Shown one piece after another: positions 8,067 through 20,274 of a stretch of DNA of 64,000 nucleotides (position 1 is the first letter of the stretch; each line of letters starts with the position of its first letter). A program made the translations under genes and the position numbers. This DNA is from Dyella humicola (GTDB lineage Bacteria; Pseudomonadota; Gammaproteobacteria; Xanthomonadales; Rhodanobacteraceae). The DNA lies in contig NZ_JAPDPC010000001.1 of assembly GCF_026283945.1 (NCBI RefSeq), positions 434,001 to 498,000 of the forward strand. The letters run 5' to 3'. The notes beneath the pieces are model-generated. The model worked only from the letters and a program-made list of their open reading frames with translations, searched no databases and was not told the origin of the DNA.

Positions 8067-9329
8067 ATGTCGCGTTTTTGGAAGATCGCGCTGATCGTTG
8101 TGGCTGTGATCGTGGTGGGAGCCGTGGGCTTCCGCTTGCTGCATAAGCCTGCGACCGAGGATGGTGCGCAGGCGCAGGGCGGTGGGCAGCACAAGGGACA
8201 AGGCCAGGATCAGGGCCAGGATAAGGATGCGGCACCGGTACCCGTTACGGTTGAGCACGTCGTCAAACAGGATGTGCCGGTTTATCTCACGGCGCTTGGC
8301 ACCGTGCAGGCGCTCAACACCGTGACGGTGAACCCGCAGGTGAGTGGCGAGCTGTTGGCCATCAACTTCAAGGAAGGCCAGGAAGTGAAGAAGGGCGAGC
8401 TGCTGGCGCAGATCGACCCGCGCTCTTTCCAGGCCACCTATGACCAGGCCGCGGCCAAGCAGCAGCAGGATGAAGCCCTGCTCGCCACGGCGCAGAGCAC
8501 GCTCAAGCGCAACGACGCGCTGGTCGCCAAGGGCTATGTCGCCCAGCTCGACATGGACACCTTCCGTAACAACGTGACCAACCTGACCGCGACGGTGACG
8601 GCGGACAAGGCTTCCGTGCGCGCGGCCAAGGTCAATCTGGACTACACGCGCATCATCTCGCCGATCGATGGCGTGGCCGGCATCCGCAATGTCGACCCGG
8701 GCAACGTGGTCACCACCACGACGGCCCTGGTCACCTTGACCCAGATTCATCCGATCTACGTGATGTTCAACCTGCCCGAGCAGAACCTGGAGATGGTGCG
8801 CAAGGCCGCCGCCGTTGGCAACGCGCTGGAAGTGCTGGCGCTGGACCGCGCGGACGCTCACACCATCGCCGACGACGGTCAGCTGAATGTGGTCGACAAC
8901 CAGATCGACACCACCACCGGCACCTTCAAGCTGCGCTCCGTGTTTGCCAATGGCGACAGCGCGCTGTGGCCGGGCCAGTTCGTGAATGTTCGCCTGAAGG
9001 TGCACACCGTCAGCGGCGGCCTGGTGATCCCGGGGCAGGCTGTGCAGCGCGGACCGGATGGTGACTACGTCTATCTCGTGCAGCAGGACCAGACGGTGAA
9101 GATGCAGCCGGTGAAGGTGGCAGGCGAAGTCGGTGACAGCCACGTGATGATCGGTTCGGGCCTGGCCCTGAACGATCCGGTGGTGACCGAAGGCCAGTTC
9201 CGCCTGAAGCCGGGCAGCAAGGTAAAGGCGCTCAAGCCGGGCGAAGTACCCACCGCGCCGACCGCGGCGGAAGTGGAACAGGCCAAGAAGAAGGCCCAGC
9301 AGACCGGCGGCGGTCGCCGCGGCGGCTGA
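8067..9329 (+). CDS. RND efflux periplasmic adaptor subunit (MdtA/AcrA-like)
   Basis: A 420-residue membrane fusion protein. An N-terminal anchor (residues 5-22) is followed by a His/Gln/Gly-rich linker, a lipoyl half-motif (VNPQVSGELLAINFKEGQEVKKGELLAQIDP), a short coiled-coil hairpin (about 115-180), the beta-barrel domain and a Lys/Gly-rich tail. It would bridge the two permeases downstream to an outer-membrane channel. GGGAG upstream of ATG 8067 supports the start. It is the first gene of an adaptor-permease-permease set resembling mdtABC; no TolC-type gene is attached. Confidence 0.92.
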   Translation: MSRFWKIALIVVAVIVVGAVGFRLLHKPATEDGAQAQGGGQHKGQGQDQGQDKDAAPVPVTVEHVVKQDVPVYLTALGTVQALNTVTVNPQVSGELLAINFKEGQEVKKGELLAQIDPRSFQATYDQAAAKQQQDEALLATAQSTLKRNDALVAKGYVAQLDMDTFRNNVTNLTATVTADKASVRAAKVNLDYTRIISPIDGVAGIRNVDPGNVVTTTTALVTLTQIHPIYVMFNLPEQNLEMVRKAAAVGNALEVLALDRADAHTIADDGQLNVVDNQIDTTTGTFKLRSVFANGDSALWPGQFVNVRLKVHTVSGGLVIPGQAVQRGPDGDYVYLVQQDQTVKMQPVKVAGEVGDSHVMIGSGLALNDPVVTEGQFRLKPGSKVKALKPGEVPTAPTAAEVEQAKKKAQQTGGGRRGG

Positions 9330-9483
9330 CGTGGGGTGCGGGATGGGTGTCGGGGGCGCATGCTCCCACACCCGGATAGAGCCGGCCGATTTTTCGAAAC
9401 GGCAGGTTTTTGTGCCCCCGCGACCCGTCCCCCATCACCCGTCGGCGCGAACTGGCTGACAGCGAGATATCAACGGCAAACCT

Positions 9484-12400
9484 ATGGGCTTCTCCACACT
9501 CTTCATTCGCCGACCGATTGCGACCTCGCTGCTGATGGTGGCGGTGCTGCTGCTCGGCATCCTGGGCTACCGCGAGCTGCCGGTCTCGGCCCTGCCTGAA
9601 ATTTCGGCGCCGAGCCTGGTCGTCACCACGCAGTACCCGGGTGCCAGCGCCTCCACCATGGCCTCGCTGGTCACCACGCCGCTGGAGCGCAACTTCGGCC
9701 AGATCTCCGGCCTGACCATGATGACCTCCGACTCGTCGGCGGGTCTGTCCACCATCGTGTTGCAGTTTGCGATGGACCGCGACATCGACATCGCGGCGCA
9801 GGACGTGCAGGCGGCCATCAACCAGGCGCGTGGCACCCTGCCCAGCACGCTGCCGTATCCGCCCGTGTACAACCGCGTGAACCCGGCCGACGCGCCGATC
9901 ATGACCTTGAAGCTCACCTCCGACAGCCTACCGCTGCGCGACGTGAACAACTACGCCGACTCGATCCTGGCGCAGAAGCTGTCGCAGGTGCAGGGCGTGG
10001 GCTTGGTGTCGATCGCTGGCAACGTGCGCCCCGCCGTGCGCGTGCAGGTGAATCCGGCGCAGCTGGCCAATCTTGGCCTGACCATGGAAGACGTGCGCAG
10101 CGCGCTCACCGAGGCCAACGTCAACGCGCCAAAGGGTACGCTCAACGGCGCCACGCAGTCCTACAGCATCGGTACCAATGACCAGCTGGCGACGGCCGGC
10201 GAGTACAAGAACACCATCATCACGTACAAGAACAACGCGCCGGTGCGCCTGTCCGACGTCGCCAATGTCATCGATGGCGTGGAGAACGACCAGCTGGCCG
10301 CCTGGGCCAATGGCAAGCCCGCCGTGCTGCTGGATATCCGTCGTCAGCCGGGTGCCAACATTGTGCAGACGGTGGAGCAGATCCGCTCCATCATGCCGCA
10401 GTTGCGCAGCGTGTTGCCGGCCGACGTGCATCTCGAAGTGTTCGCCGACCGTACCATCACCATCCGCGCCTCGGTCGAGGACGTGCAGTTCACCCTGATC
10501 CTCACCATCTTCCTGGTGGTGGCGGTGATCTTCGTCTTCCTGCGTCGCTTGTGGGCGACGGTGATTCCGTCGGTCGCCGTGCCGCTGTCGTTGATGGGCA
10601 CGTTCGGCGTGATGGCCTTCACCGGCATGTCACTGGACAACCTCTCGCTGATGGCGCTGACCGTCGCCACCGGCTTCGTGGTGGACGATGCGATCGTGAT
10701 GATCGAGAACATCGTCCGCTACATCGAGCAGGGCAAGGACGGTAAGGAAGCGGCCGAGATCGGCGCGAAGGAAATCGGCTTCACGGTGCTGTCGCTGACT
10801 GTGTCGCTGGTGGCGGTATTCCTGCCGCTTCTGCTGATGCCTGGCGTCACCGGCCGCCTGTTCCACGAGTTCGCGTGGGTGCTGACGATTGCGGTGACCA
10901 TCTCGATGCTGGTGTCACTGACCCTGACGCCGATGATGTGCGCCTATCTGCTGAAGCCGGACTCGCTGCCCGAAGGCGACGACGCCCACGAGCGTCATGC
11001 CGCCGCCGGCAAGCGCACCACGTGGTCGCGCATCGTGGGCCTGTATGAGAGTTCGCTGGACTGGGTGCTCGATCACCAGCGCCTGACCATCATGGTGGCC
11101 GCCGTCACGGTCGTGGTAACGATCTTCCTCTACGTCGTGATTCCGAAGGGCCTGCTGCCCGAGCAGGACACCGGCCTGGTGACCGGCGTGGTGCAGGCTG
11201 ACCAGAACGTCGCCTTCCCACAGATGGAACAGCGCACCAAGGCGGTGGCCGATGCGTTGCGTCGCGATCCTGCCGTCACCGGTGTGGCGGCTTTTATCGG
11301 CGCAGGTTCGATCAACCCGACCCTCAACCAGGGCCAGCTCAGCATCGTGTTGAAGGATCGCGGTGATCGCGATGGTCTCGACACCGTGCTGGCGCGCTTG
11401 CAGAAGGATGCTGCCGATATTCCAGGCGTGGCCTTGTACCTCAAGCCAGTGCAGGACGTGACGCTGGACAGCCGCGTGTCGGCCACCGAGTACCAGTACT
11501 CGATGGCCGATGTGAACGCGACCGAGTTGTCGAGTTACGCCAACCAGATGACCCAGGCCTTGCGTGAGCGCCCGGAACTCTCTGACGTCGACAACAACCT
11601 TGCCGACCAGGGCACCTCGCTGAAGCTCACCATCGATCGCGAAAAGGCGAGCCGACTGGGTGTGCCGGTGCAGACCATCGATGACACGCTGTACGACTCG
11701 TTCGGCCAGCGCCAGATCTCCACCATCTTCACCCAGCTCAACCAGTATCGCGTAGTGCTGGAAGTGGCGCCGCAGTTCCGCAGCAGCTCGGCGCTGCTCA
11801 ACCAGCTCACCGTGAAGAGCAACGGTAGCGGTGCGCTGACCGGCAGCAATGCCACCAGTTTCGGCCAGGTGGCTTCGAGCAATTCGTCCACGAGCACCGG
11901 CCTGGGCGTGGCGAACACGGGCGTGGTCATCGGCGCGGGTGGCACCATTCCGTTGGCCTCGCTGGCTACGGCCGAAGTGACCAATGCGCCGCTGGTGGTG
12001 AGCCATCAGCAGCAGCTGCCTGCGGTGACCGTTTCGTTCAACCTGGCCCCGGGCTATTCGCTGTCCGAGGCGGTGAACGCGATCCATGAGGTGGAGCAGA
12101 AGCTCAACTTCCCGCCGCAGGTACGTGGTCAGTTCGTGGGCAAGGCAGCGGAGTTCTCCACCTCGCTGACCAACGAAGTGTTGCTGCTGGTGGCTTCGAT
12201 CGTGGTGATCTACATCGTGCTGGGCGTGCTCTATGAGAGCTATATCCACCCGCTGACGATCATCTCCACCTTGCCGCCTGCCGGCGTGGGTGCGTTGCTG
12301 GCGCTGATCCTGTGCGGCATGAGCCTGTCGGTGGACGGCATCGTGGGCATCGTGTTGCTGATCGGTATCGTGAAGAAGAACGCGATCATGATGATCGACT

Positions 12401-12720
12401 TCGCCATCGAGGCGCAGCGCGAGGGCATGAAGCCGCACGAAGCGATTCGCCGCGCCTGTCTGCTGCGCTTCCGCCCGATCATGATGACCACGGCGGCGGC
12501 CATGTTGGGCGCGTTGCCGCTGGCCCTGGGCAATGGCATCGGTGCCGAATTGCGCCGGCCGCTAGGTGTGTCGATCGTCGGCGGCCTGCTGCTCTCGCAG
12601 TTGGTGACGCTGTACACCACGCCGGTGATCTACCTGTACATGGAGCGTTTCTCCGACTGGCTGCGCGAGCGGCGTGAGCGCCGTGAGTTGGATCGCGCAC
12701 AGGTACGAGGAGCGATGTGA
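9484..12720 (+). CDS. RND multidrug efflux permease (HAE1 family), first of two
   Basis: A 1078-residue inner-membrane proton-drug antiporter. The N-terminal helix is followed by the typical YPGASASTMASLVTTPLE segment, then TM4 with the proton-relay aspartates in VVDDAIVMIEN and TM10 with GIVKKNAIMMIDF, whose lysine completes the relay. Two large periplasmic loops alternate with twelve predicted TM helices. The second loop contains a Ser/Thr/Gly-rich insert (SSNSSTSTGLGVANTG), which makes the protein longer than usual. It lies 154 bp after the adaptor and is followed by a hairpin and a REP element before a second permease, so stoichiometry may be set post-transcriptionally. Confidence 0.94.
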   Translation: MGFSTLFIRRPIATSLLMVAVLLLGILGYRELPVSALPEISAPSLVVTTQYPGASASTMASLVTTPLERNFGQISGLTMMTSDSSAGLSTIVLQFAMDRDIDIAAQDVQAAINQARGTLPSTLPYPPVYNRVNPADAPIMTLKLTSDSLPLRDVNNYADSILAQKLSQVQGVGLVSIAGNVRPAVRVQVNPAQLANLGLTMEDVRSALTEANVNAPKGTLNGATQSYSIGTNDQLATAGEYKNTIITYKNNAPVRLSDVANVIDGVENDQLAAWANGKPAVLLDIRRQPGANIVQTVEQIRSIMPQLRSVLPADVHLEVFADRTITIRASVEDVQFTLILTIFLVVAVIFVFLRRLWATVIPSVAVPLSLMGTFGVMAFTGMSLDNLSLMALTVATGFVVDDAIVMIENIVRYIEQGKDGKEAAEIGAKEIGFTVLSLTVSLVAVFLPLLLMPGVTGRLFHEFAWVLTIAVTISMLVSLTLTPMMCAYLLKPDSLPEGDDAHERHAAAGKRTTWSRIVGLYESSLDWVLDHQRLTIMVAAVTVVVTIFLYVVIPKGLLPEQDTGLVTGVVQADQNVAFPQMEQRTKAVADALRRDPAVTGVAAFIGAGSINPTLNQGQLSIVLKDRGDRDGLDTVLARLQKDAADIPGVALYLKPVQDVTLDSRVSATEYQYSMADVNATELSSYANQMTQALRERPELSDVDNNLADQGTSLKLTIDREKASRLGVPVQTIDDTLYDSFGQRQISTIFTQLNQYRVVLEVAPQFRSSSALLNQLTVKSNGSGALTGSNATSFGQVASSNSSTSTGLGVANTGVVIGAGGTIPLASLATAEVTNAPLVVSHQQQLPAVTVSFNLAPGYSLSEAVNAIHEVEQKLNFPPQVRGQFVGKAAEFSTSLTNEVLLLVASIVVIYIVLGVLYESYIHPLTIISTLPPAGVGALLALILCGMSLSVDGIVGIVLLIGIVKKNAIMMIDFAIEAQREGMKPHEAIRRACLLRFRPIMMTTAAAMLGALPLALGNGIGAELRRPLGVSIVGGLLLSQLVTLYTTPVIYLYMERFSDWLRERRERRELDRAQVRGAM

Positions 12721-12766
12721 CGTTGTTGCAACGACCCGCTGCGGATGATGCCGCCGGAGTCGAAAC

Positions 12767-12800
12767 GAAAGGGGCGCGATCCACGGGTCGCGCCCCTTTC
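12767..12800 (+). terminator. Strong hairpin between the two RND permease genes
   Basis: GAAAGGGGCGCGA (12767-12779) and TCGCGCCCCTTTC (12788-12800) form a 13-bp stem with an 8-nt loop. The following sequence has only short T runs, so it may be a leaky terminator or an mRNA stabiliser within the efflux operon. Together with the REP pair at 12851-12925 it fills the 358-bp gap 12721-13078; the remaining 12926-13078 shows no gene. Confidence 0.6.
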
Positions 12801-12850
12801 AGCGTTTCCCGCGACCGCTTTTGTGGGGGCGCATCGCACGACCACATACG

Positions 12851-12925
12851 CAGGAGCGCACCGAGTGCGCGAAAAGCCTACGGAGCGGTGACGCCGCCGC
12901 GCCTATCGCGCACTGCGTGCGCTCC
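12851..12925. repeat. REP pair, family B (GGAGCGCACC)
   Basis: Two oppositely oriented palindromic units, left CAGGAGCGCACCGAGTGCG (12851-12869) and right, from TCGCGCACTGCGTGCGCTCC (12906-12925), flank a centre with CTACGGAGCGGTGACGCCGC. Copies with the same ends and related centre occur at 16224-16367 and 26601-26670. The arrangement is that of REP doublets (REPIN/BIME) mobilised by a RAYT transposase, none of which is seen here. Confidence 0.8.
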
Positions 12926-13078
12926 AACATATGCGGCGAAGGATCAACCAAACAGGTGGTCGTGCGTTCAACGGTTGATGTCCGAAATATACATCTCCCT
13001 TTGCGCACGCCTGGGCCTGGCGTGGCGCCTCCCTGAACACCCCTGCGAGCAGGGCGACTTTCGTGGTTCGTTGACTGC

Positions 13079-16000
13079 ATGAACATCTCCGGCCCCTTCA
13101 TTCGGCGCCCGATCGGCACCTCGCTGCTGGCGATAGGTGTCTTCGCGGTAGGCCTGATCTGCTATTTGCTGCTCGGTGTCGCGGCGCTGCCGAACATGCA
13201 GTTCCCGGTGATCTTCGTGCAAGCGAGTCAGGCGGGCGCCAGTGCCAGCACCATGGCGTCCACCGTGGCGGCACCGCTGGAGCGACATCTCGGGCAGGTA
13301 GCCGGCATCGACACCATGCGGTCGTCCAGTTCGCTGGGCAGTACCCAGGTGTTCATGATGTTCAACACCGGGCGCAACCTGGATGCCGCCGCGCGCGATG
13401 TGCAGGCGGCCATCAATGCCGCCCAGTCCGATCTGCCCAGTGGCCTGAATGCACCACCCAGCTATCAGAAGGCCAACCCGAACGACGACCCCATCATCGC
13501 GTTCGCCTTGACCTCCGATACGCAGTCGGCGCGCGATCTCTATGACGTGGCCGACTCGCTGCTGGCGCAGCGCCTGCGTCAGCTGGACGGCGTGTCGGAA
13601 GTGGACATCCTCGGCGCCGCCACGCCGGCGATACGTGTCGACGTGAACCTGCGGCAGCTCAACGCGCAGGGCCTGTCGCCCGATCAGCTGCGCAACGCGC
13701 TTACGGCGGCCAACGTGACCTCTCCGCAGGGCTTCCTGTCAGACGGCAAGACCACCATGGCGGTCACCGCGAATGACTCGCTGCACAATGCACAAGACTT
13801 CGCCAGCCTGGTGATTGCTTCCCACAACGGCGTGCCCGTGCGCCTGTCGGATGTGGCGAAGGTCTACGACGGTTTGCAGGATGCGTATCAGGCGGCCTGG
13901 TTCCAGGGTAAACCTGCCATCCTGATGTACGTCTACCGGCAGTCGACCGCCAACATCATCGGTACGGTGGATCGCGTGAAGGCGGCCGTGCCCGTCCTGC
14001 GCAGCTATCTACAGCCTGGCACCACGCTGACGCCGTACTTCGATGGCACGCCGACCATCCGCGCCTCGCTGCATGAAGTGCAGGCCACGCTGCTGATCAG
14101 CTTGCTGATGGTCATGTTGACCATGGCCGTGTTCTTGCGCCGGCTCGCGCCGACCTTGATCGCCACGGCAGCGGTCCCGCTGTCGCTGGCTGGTGCGGCG
14201 ATCGCGATGTACATCCTCGGTTACACGCTCAACAACCTGACCCTGCTGGCGCTGGTTATCTCGATCGGCTTCGTGGTGGACGACGCGATCGTGGTGATCG
14301 AGAACATCGTGCGCCATATCGACCAGGGCATGTCGCGGATGGACGCTGCGCTGGCAGGTGCAAAGGAGATCGGCTTCACCATCGTGTCGATTACCGCCTC
14401 GCTGGTGGCGGTGTTCATACCGCTGTTGTTCATGGGCGGCATCACGGGCCTGTTCTTCAAGGAATTCACCATCACCCTGGTGGCGGCGATCATCGTCTCG
14501 GCGATGGTGTCGCTCACGCTCACCACCTCGCTGTGCGGCCAGTTCCTTAGCGGCCATGACGACGACAAGCCGACCACGCGCATTGGCATCGCACTGGAGA
14601 AGTTCCAGCAAAGCCTGCTTGGCGTGTACTCGCGGGCGCTGAAATTTTCGTTGAAGCACACGCTGGCTTTTGCGCTGACGCCGTTGGCGTTGATCGTGGT
14701 GACGATCCTCCTGTTCGGCGTGGTGAAGACGGGATTGTTCCCGCCGCAGGACACGGGACTGATCCGGGGTCGCGCCACCTCGGGTGCCACGGTGTCGTTC
14801 CAGGATGCGGTGGCGCGCCAGCAACGTCTGATCGACATGCTGCTGAAGGACCATGACGTCGCGCGTGTCGGTTCCCGTCTTGGCACCAGTCGCCAGGGCG
14901 CTTCCGGCACGTTCGATATCGAACTCAAGACGCATGCGCAAGGCCGTAAGGACGACACCTTCGCGGTGTTGGCGCGACTAAGTGCCAAGGCTGCGCGCTA
15001 TCCGGATCTCAACGTGCGCCTGCGCCCGATCCAGGATCTGCCCAGCTTCGGCGGTGGTGGTACCAGCCAGGGTGCGCAGTACCAGGTGTCCCTACAGGGG
15101 GATAATCCCGAAGAGCTGCAACTGTGGCTGCCCAAGCTGGTGGCCGAGCTGAAGAAGAATCCCAAGCTCAAGGACGTCGGCAGCGATGTCGACGACGCCG
15201 GCCTGCAACAGAACGTGGTGATCGATCGCGACAAGGCGGCGCGGTTGGGCGTCGGCATCGGCACCATCGATGGCGCGCTGTACAACGCGTTCGGCCAGCG
15301 ACAAATCAGCACCATCTACTCCGACCTTAACCAGTACAAGGTCGTGGTCAATGCGTTGCCGAACCAGACCGCGACGCCGGCCGCGATCGACGCCATTTAC
15401 GTATCCAGCACCAATGGTGTGATGGTGCCGCTTACCGCCTTCGCGCATCAGCAGCCGGGTCTGGCGCCCACCCAGATCACGCACGAAAACCAATACACAA
15501 CCATGAGCATGAGCTTCAATCTCGCGCCTGGGGTGAGCATGGGTGAAGCGCTGCAGATCATTCAGAAGACCGGTTCCCAGATGCGCCTGCCCGGCGATAT
15601 CCGCATCAATATCGGCGGCGATTTCCGTCGCTTCCAGCAGTCGCAGAGCGGCATGCTGTGGCTGCTGCTTGGCGCCGTCGTCACTGTCTACATCGTGCTC
15701 GGCATGCTGTACGAGAGCCTGATCCATCCGGTCACCATTCTCTCGACATTGCCGGCCGCCGGTGTCGGTGCGCTACTGGCCTTGTGGTTCACCAATACCG
15801 AACTGTCGGTGATCGCACAGATCGCCCTCGTGTTGCTGATCGGCATCGTGAAGAAGAACGCGATCATGATGATCGACTTCGCGCTGGTATCGCGCCGCGA
15901 GCGCGGGCTGAGTGCGATGGATGCCGCCTACGAGGCCTGCATGGTGCGTTTCCGCCCGATCATGATGACGACGATGGTGGCGATTCTCGCGGCGGTGCCC

Positions 16001-16204
16001 ATCGCGGTAGGCCTGGGCGAGGGTTCCGACTTGCGCCGCCCACTCGGTATCGCGCTGATCGGCGGCCTGATCATTTCGCAGAGTCTCACCCTGCTCAGTA
16101 CGCCAGCGCTGTATGTGATCTTCACCTGTCTCGCCGACCGCGTGCACGCGTGGCGGGTGAGGCATCGTCAGCCCCGGCCGCTGCCGGCTGGCGAGAACGT
16201 CTGA
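13079..16204 (+). CDS. RND multidrug efflux permease (HAE1 family), second of two
   Basis: A 1041-residue RND permease paralogous to the preceding one. Conserved relay motifs are FVVDDAIVVIENIVRH (TM4) and GIVKKNAIMMIDFAL (TM10). The porter-domain segment QAGASASTMASTVAAPLERHLG is also present. Pairs of permeases with one adaptor are known from MdtABC, where MdtB and MdtC form a heterotrimer; that is the likeliest assembly here. It is separated from its partner by 358 bp containing a hairpin and a REP doublet, an unusual distance for co-assembling subunits. Confidence 0.93.
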   Translation: MNISGPFIRRPIGTSLLAIGVFAVGLICYLLLGVAALPNMQFPVIFVQASQAGASASTMASTVAAPLERHLGQVAGIDTMRSSSSLGSTQVFMMFNTGRNLDAAARDVQAAINAAQSDLPSGLNAPPSYQKANPNDDPIIAFALTSDTQSARDLYDVADSLLAQRLRQLDGVSEVDILGAATPAIRVDVNLRQLNAQGLSPDQLRNALTAANVTSPQGFLSDGKTTMAVTANDSLHNAQDFASLVIASHNGVPVRLSDVAKVYDGLQDAYQAAWFQGKPAILMYVYRQSTANIIGTVDRVKAAVPVLRSYLQPGTTLTPYFDGTPTIRASLHEVQATLLISLLMVMLTMAVFLRRLAPTLIATAAVPLSLAGAAIAMYILGYTLNNLTLLALVISIGFVVDDAIVVIENIVRHIDQGMSRMDAALAGAKEIGFTIVSITASLVAVFIPLLFMGGITGLFFKEFTITLVAAIIVSAMVSLTLTTSLCGQFLSGHDDDKPTTRIGIALEKFQQSLLGVYSRALKFSLKHTLAFALTPLALIVVTILLFGVVKTGLFPPQDTGLIRGRATSGATVSFQDAVARQQRLIDMLLKDHDVARVGSRLGTSRQGASGTFDIELKTHAQGRKDDTFAVLARLSAKAARYPDLNVRLRPIQDLPSFGGGGTSQGAQYQVSLQGDNPEELQLWLPKLVAELKKNPKLKDVGSDVDDAGLQQNVVIDRDKAARLGVGIGTIDGALYNAFGQRQISTIYSDLNQYKVVVNALPNQTATPAAIDAIYVSSTNGVMVPLTAFAHQQPGLAPTQITHENQYTTMSMSFNLAPGVSMGEALQIIQKTGSQMRLPGDIRINIGGDFRRFQQSQSGMLWLLLGAVVTVYIVLGMLYESLIHPVTILSTLPAAGVGALLALWFTNTELSVIAQIALVLLIGIVKKNAIMMIDFALVSRRERGLSAMDAAYEACMVRFRPIMMTTMVAILAAVPIAVGLGEGSDLRRPLGIALIGGLIISQSLTLLSTPALYVIFTCLADRVHAWRVRHRQPRPLPAGENV

Positions 16205-16223
16205 CCCACTCGTTGTTGTTGAC

Positions 16224-18793
<2,570 letters not shown>

Positions 18794-18810
18794 TCGCAGA
18801 GTCGTCATGT

Positions 18811-18846
18811 AACAAAAGAAGGCCGCGCAAGCGGCCTTCTTTTGTT
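18811..18846 (+). terminator. Intrinsic terminator of icd
   Basis: A perfect 16-bp stem, AACAAAAGAAGGCCGC (18811-18826) and its complement (18831-18846), has a GCAA tetraloop. The T-rich descending arm (CTTCTTTTGTT) makes it a textbook Rho-independent terminator 17 bp after the icd stop. The A/T-flanked symmetry allows bidirectional use. Confidence 0.93.
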
Positions 18847-18866
18847 GGTGGTTCCAGTTCGCCTCG

Positions 18867-18918
18867 CGTCATCCCAGCTTGGCCAGCCGTTCGGCTGTTG
18901 AGAACTGCTGGGATGACG
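18867..18918. repeat. Inverted repeat, family C (CGTCATCCCAGC)
   Basis: The arms CGTCATCCCAGC (18867-18878) and GCTGGGATGACG (18907-18918) are perfect complements around a 28-nt centre. The same terminal motif bounds 46748-46827, and a degenerate form is at 23652-23678. It is non-coding and sits between the icd terminator and chrA. Confidence 0.7.
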
Positions 18919-18974
18919 GGCCATCGAGTCTGCTGCATAGCCGAGCGTAGAGGCGCTGCTATAGGCTCGCATGC

Positions 18975-20198
18975 ATGAGCACGCATCCCGCTTCCGCCGA
19001 ATCCAGCTTGCCTCCTGGCCGGGCGTGGGAAGTGTTTACGGTCTTCCTTGCACTGGGCCTGCGCTCGTTCGGTGGCCCGATCGCGCATCTTGGCTATTTC
19101 CGTCGTGCTTTTGTCGAACAGCGACGCTGGCTCGACGATGCACGGTTCTCCCAATTGCTCGCGTTGTGCCAATTCCTGCCGGGCCCGGCGAGCAGTCAGC
19201 TCGGTTTCGCCATCGGCTTGCTGCGCGCAGGGTGGCCGGGCGCTATCGCCGCTTTCGTCGGCTTCACCCTGCCTTCGGCCGCGCTGATGCTTGCCTTCGC
19301 CTGGTGGGCGCCTTATCTGCATGGCGCATGGGGGCAGTCCCTGCTGCACGGGTTCAAGCTGGTGGCGGTGGTGGTGGTGGCGCATGGCGTGCTCGGCATG
19401 TGGCGCTCGCTGGCGCCCGACTGGCCGCGCCGGGCTCTGGCAATGGGCGCGGCGGCCATCCTGCTGTGGCAACCGCAGGCGTGGATGCAGTTGCTGGTGA
19501 TCGTGCTGGCCGCGTTGATGGCGCCGTGGCTTTGCCGCAACGTCATGGCGCATCGCGATGCGGCACCCACGCCACGCTACGGCCGTCGTGCGGCTATTGT
19601 GCTGCTGTCTCTCTATGTGGCCTTGCTGTTGTTGGCGTGGAGCGTGGGTACGCACGGCGCGCTTCAGGTTCAGATCGGCGCTGCGTTCTATCGCGCGGGT
19701 GCGCTGGTCTTCGGCGGTGGCCACGTGGTGCTGCCGTGGTTGCGCCAAGCCCTGGTTGTTCCTGGTTGGGTGGACGAAGGCAGTTTCCTCGCCGGTTACG
19801 GCGCGGCGCAGGCCATGCCAGGACCGATGTTCTCGTTGGCCGCGTATCTCGGCAGCCAGATGCAGGGCGGGCAGGGCGGTGTGGCCGGTGCGCTGGTCGC
19901 GTTAGCCGCGATCTTTCTGCCGGGCTTTCTGCTGCTGGGCGGCGTGCTTCCTTTCTGGCAGAGACTTTCCGCGCGCGCCGAAGCGGTACGCGTGGTTGCT
20001 GCGATCAACGCGGCCGTCGTCGGCCTGCTTGCCGCCGCGTTCTATCATCCTGTGTGGACGGGCACCGTCAGTGGACCAGCCGACATCGTGATCGCTGCCT
20101 GTGGCTTTGCGATGCTTGCGCTAGCGAAGCAGCCTGCCTGGGCCGCGGTGCTGTGGTGCGTGGCCGCCGCAAGCCTGGGGCCATGGTTGGGCCGCTGA
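18975..20198 (+). CDS. chrA: Chromate transporter, ChrA (CHR) family
   Basis: A 407-residue membrane protein with two homologous CHR domains of about six helices each. The N-terminal half carries the signature SFGGPIAHLGYFRR and PGPASSQLG; the second half carries VFGGGHVVLPWL and AMPGPMFSLAAYLG. ChrA exports chromate, probably in exchange for sulfate or driven by proton-motive force; some members have other anion roles. The start is taken at ATG 18975; an overlapping frame from 18971 is a shadow. The gene appears to stand alone. Confidence 0.92.
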   Translation: MSTHPASAESSLPPGRAWEVFTVFLALGLRSFGGPIAHLGYFRRAFVEQRRWLDDARFSQLLALCQFLPGPASSQLGFAIGLLRAGWPGAIAAFVGFTLPSAALMLAFAWWAPYLHGAWGQSLLHGFKLVAVVVVAHGVLGMWRSLAPDWPRRALAMGAAAILLWQPQAWMQLLVIVLAALMAPWLCRNVMAHRDAAPTPRYGRRAAIVLLSLYVALLLLAWSVGTHGALQVQIGAAFYRAGALVFGGGHVVLPWLRQALVVPGWVDEGSFLAGYGAAQAMPGPMFSLAAYLGSQMQGGQGGVAGALVALAAIFLPGFLLLGGVLPFWQRLSARAEAVRVVAAINAAVVGLLAAAFYHPVWTGTVSGPADIVIAACGFAMLALAKQPAWAAVLWCVAAASLGPWLGR

Positions 20199-20274
20199 AT
20201 AGATGATTTCCCGCGATGGAACCGGCGCTGTCGTGCCATGGTCAGAATGCAGATCCCTGAAGGAACCACGATCG

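Noticed and set aside
7932..9371. Minus-strand open frame of 479 codons opposite the RND adaptor
   Set aside because: Shadow frame covering the whole adaptor gene and its promoter; no recognisable protein features.
10915..12438. Minus-strand open frame of 507 codons opposite the first RND permease
   Set aside because: His/Arg/Gln-rich shadow of a conserved transporter gene.
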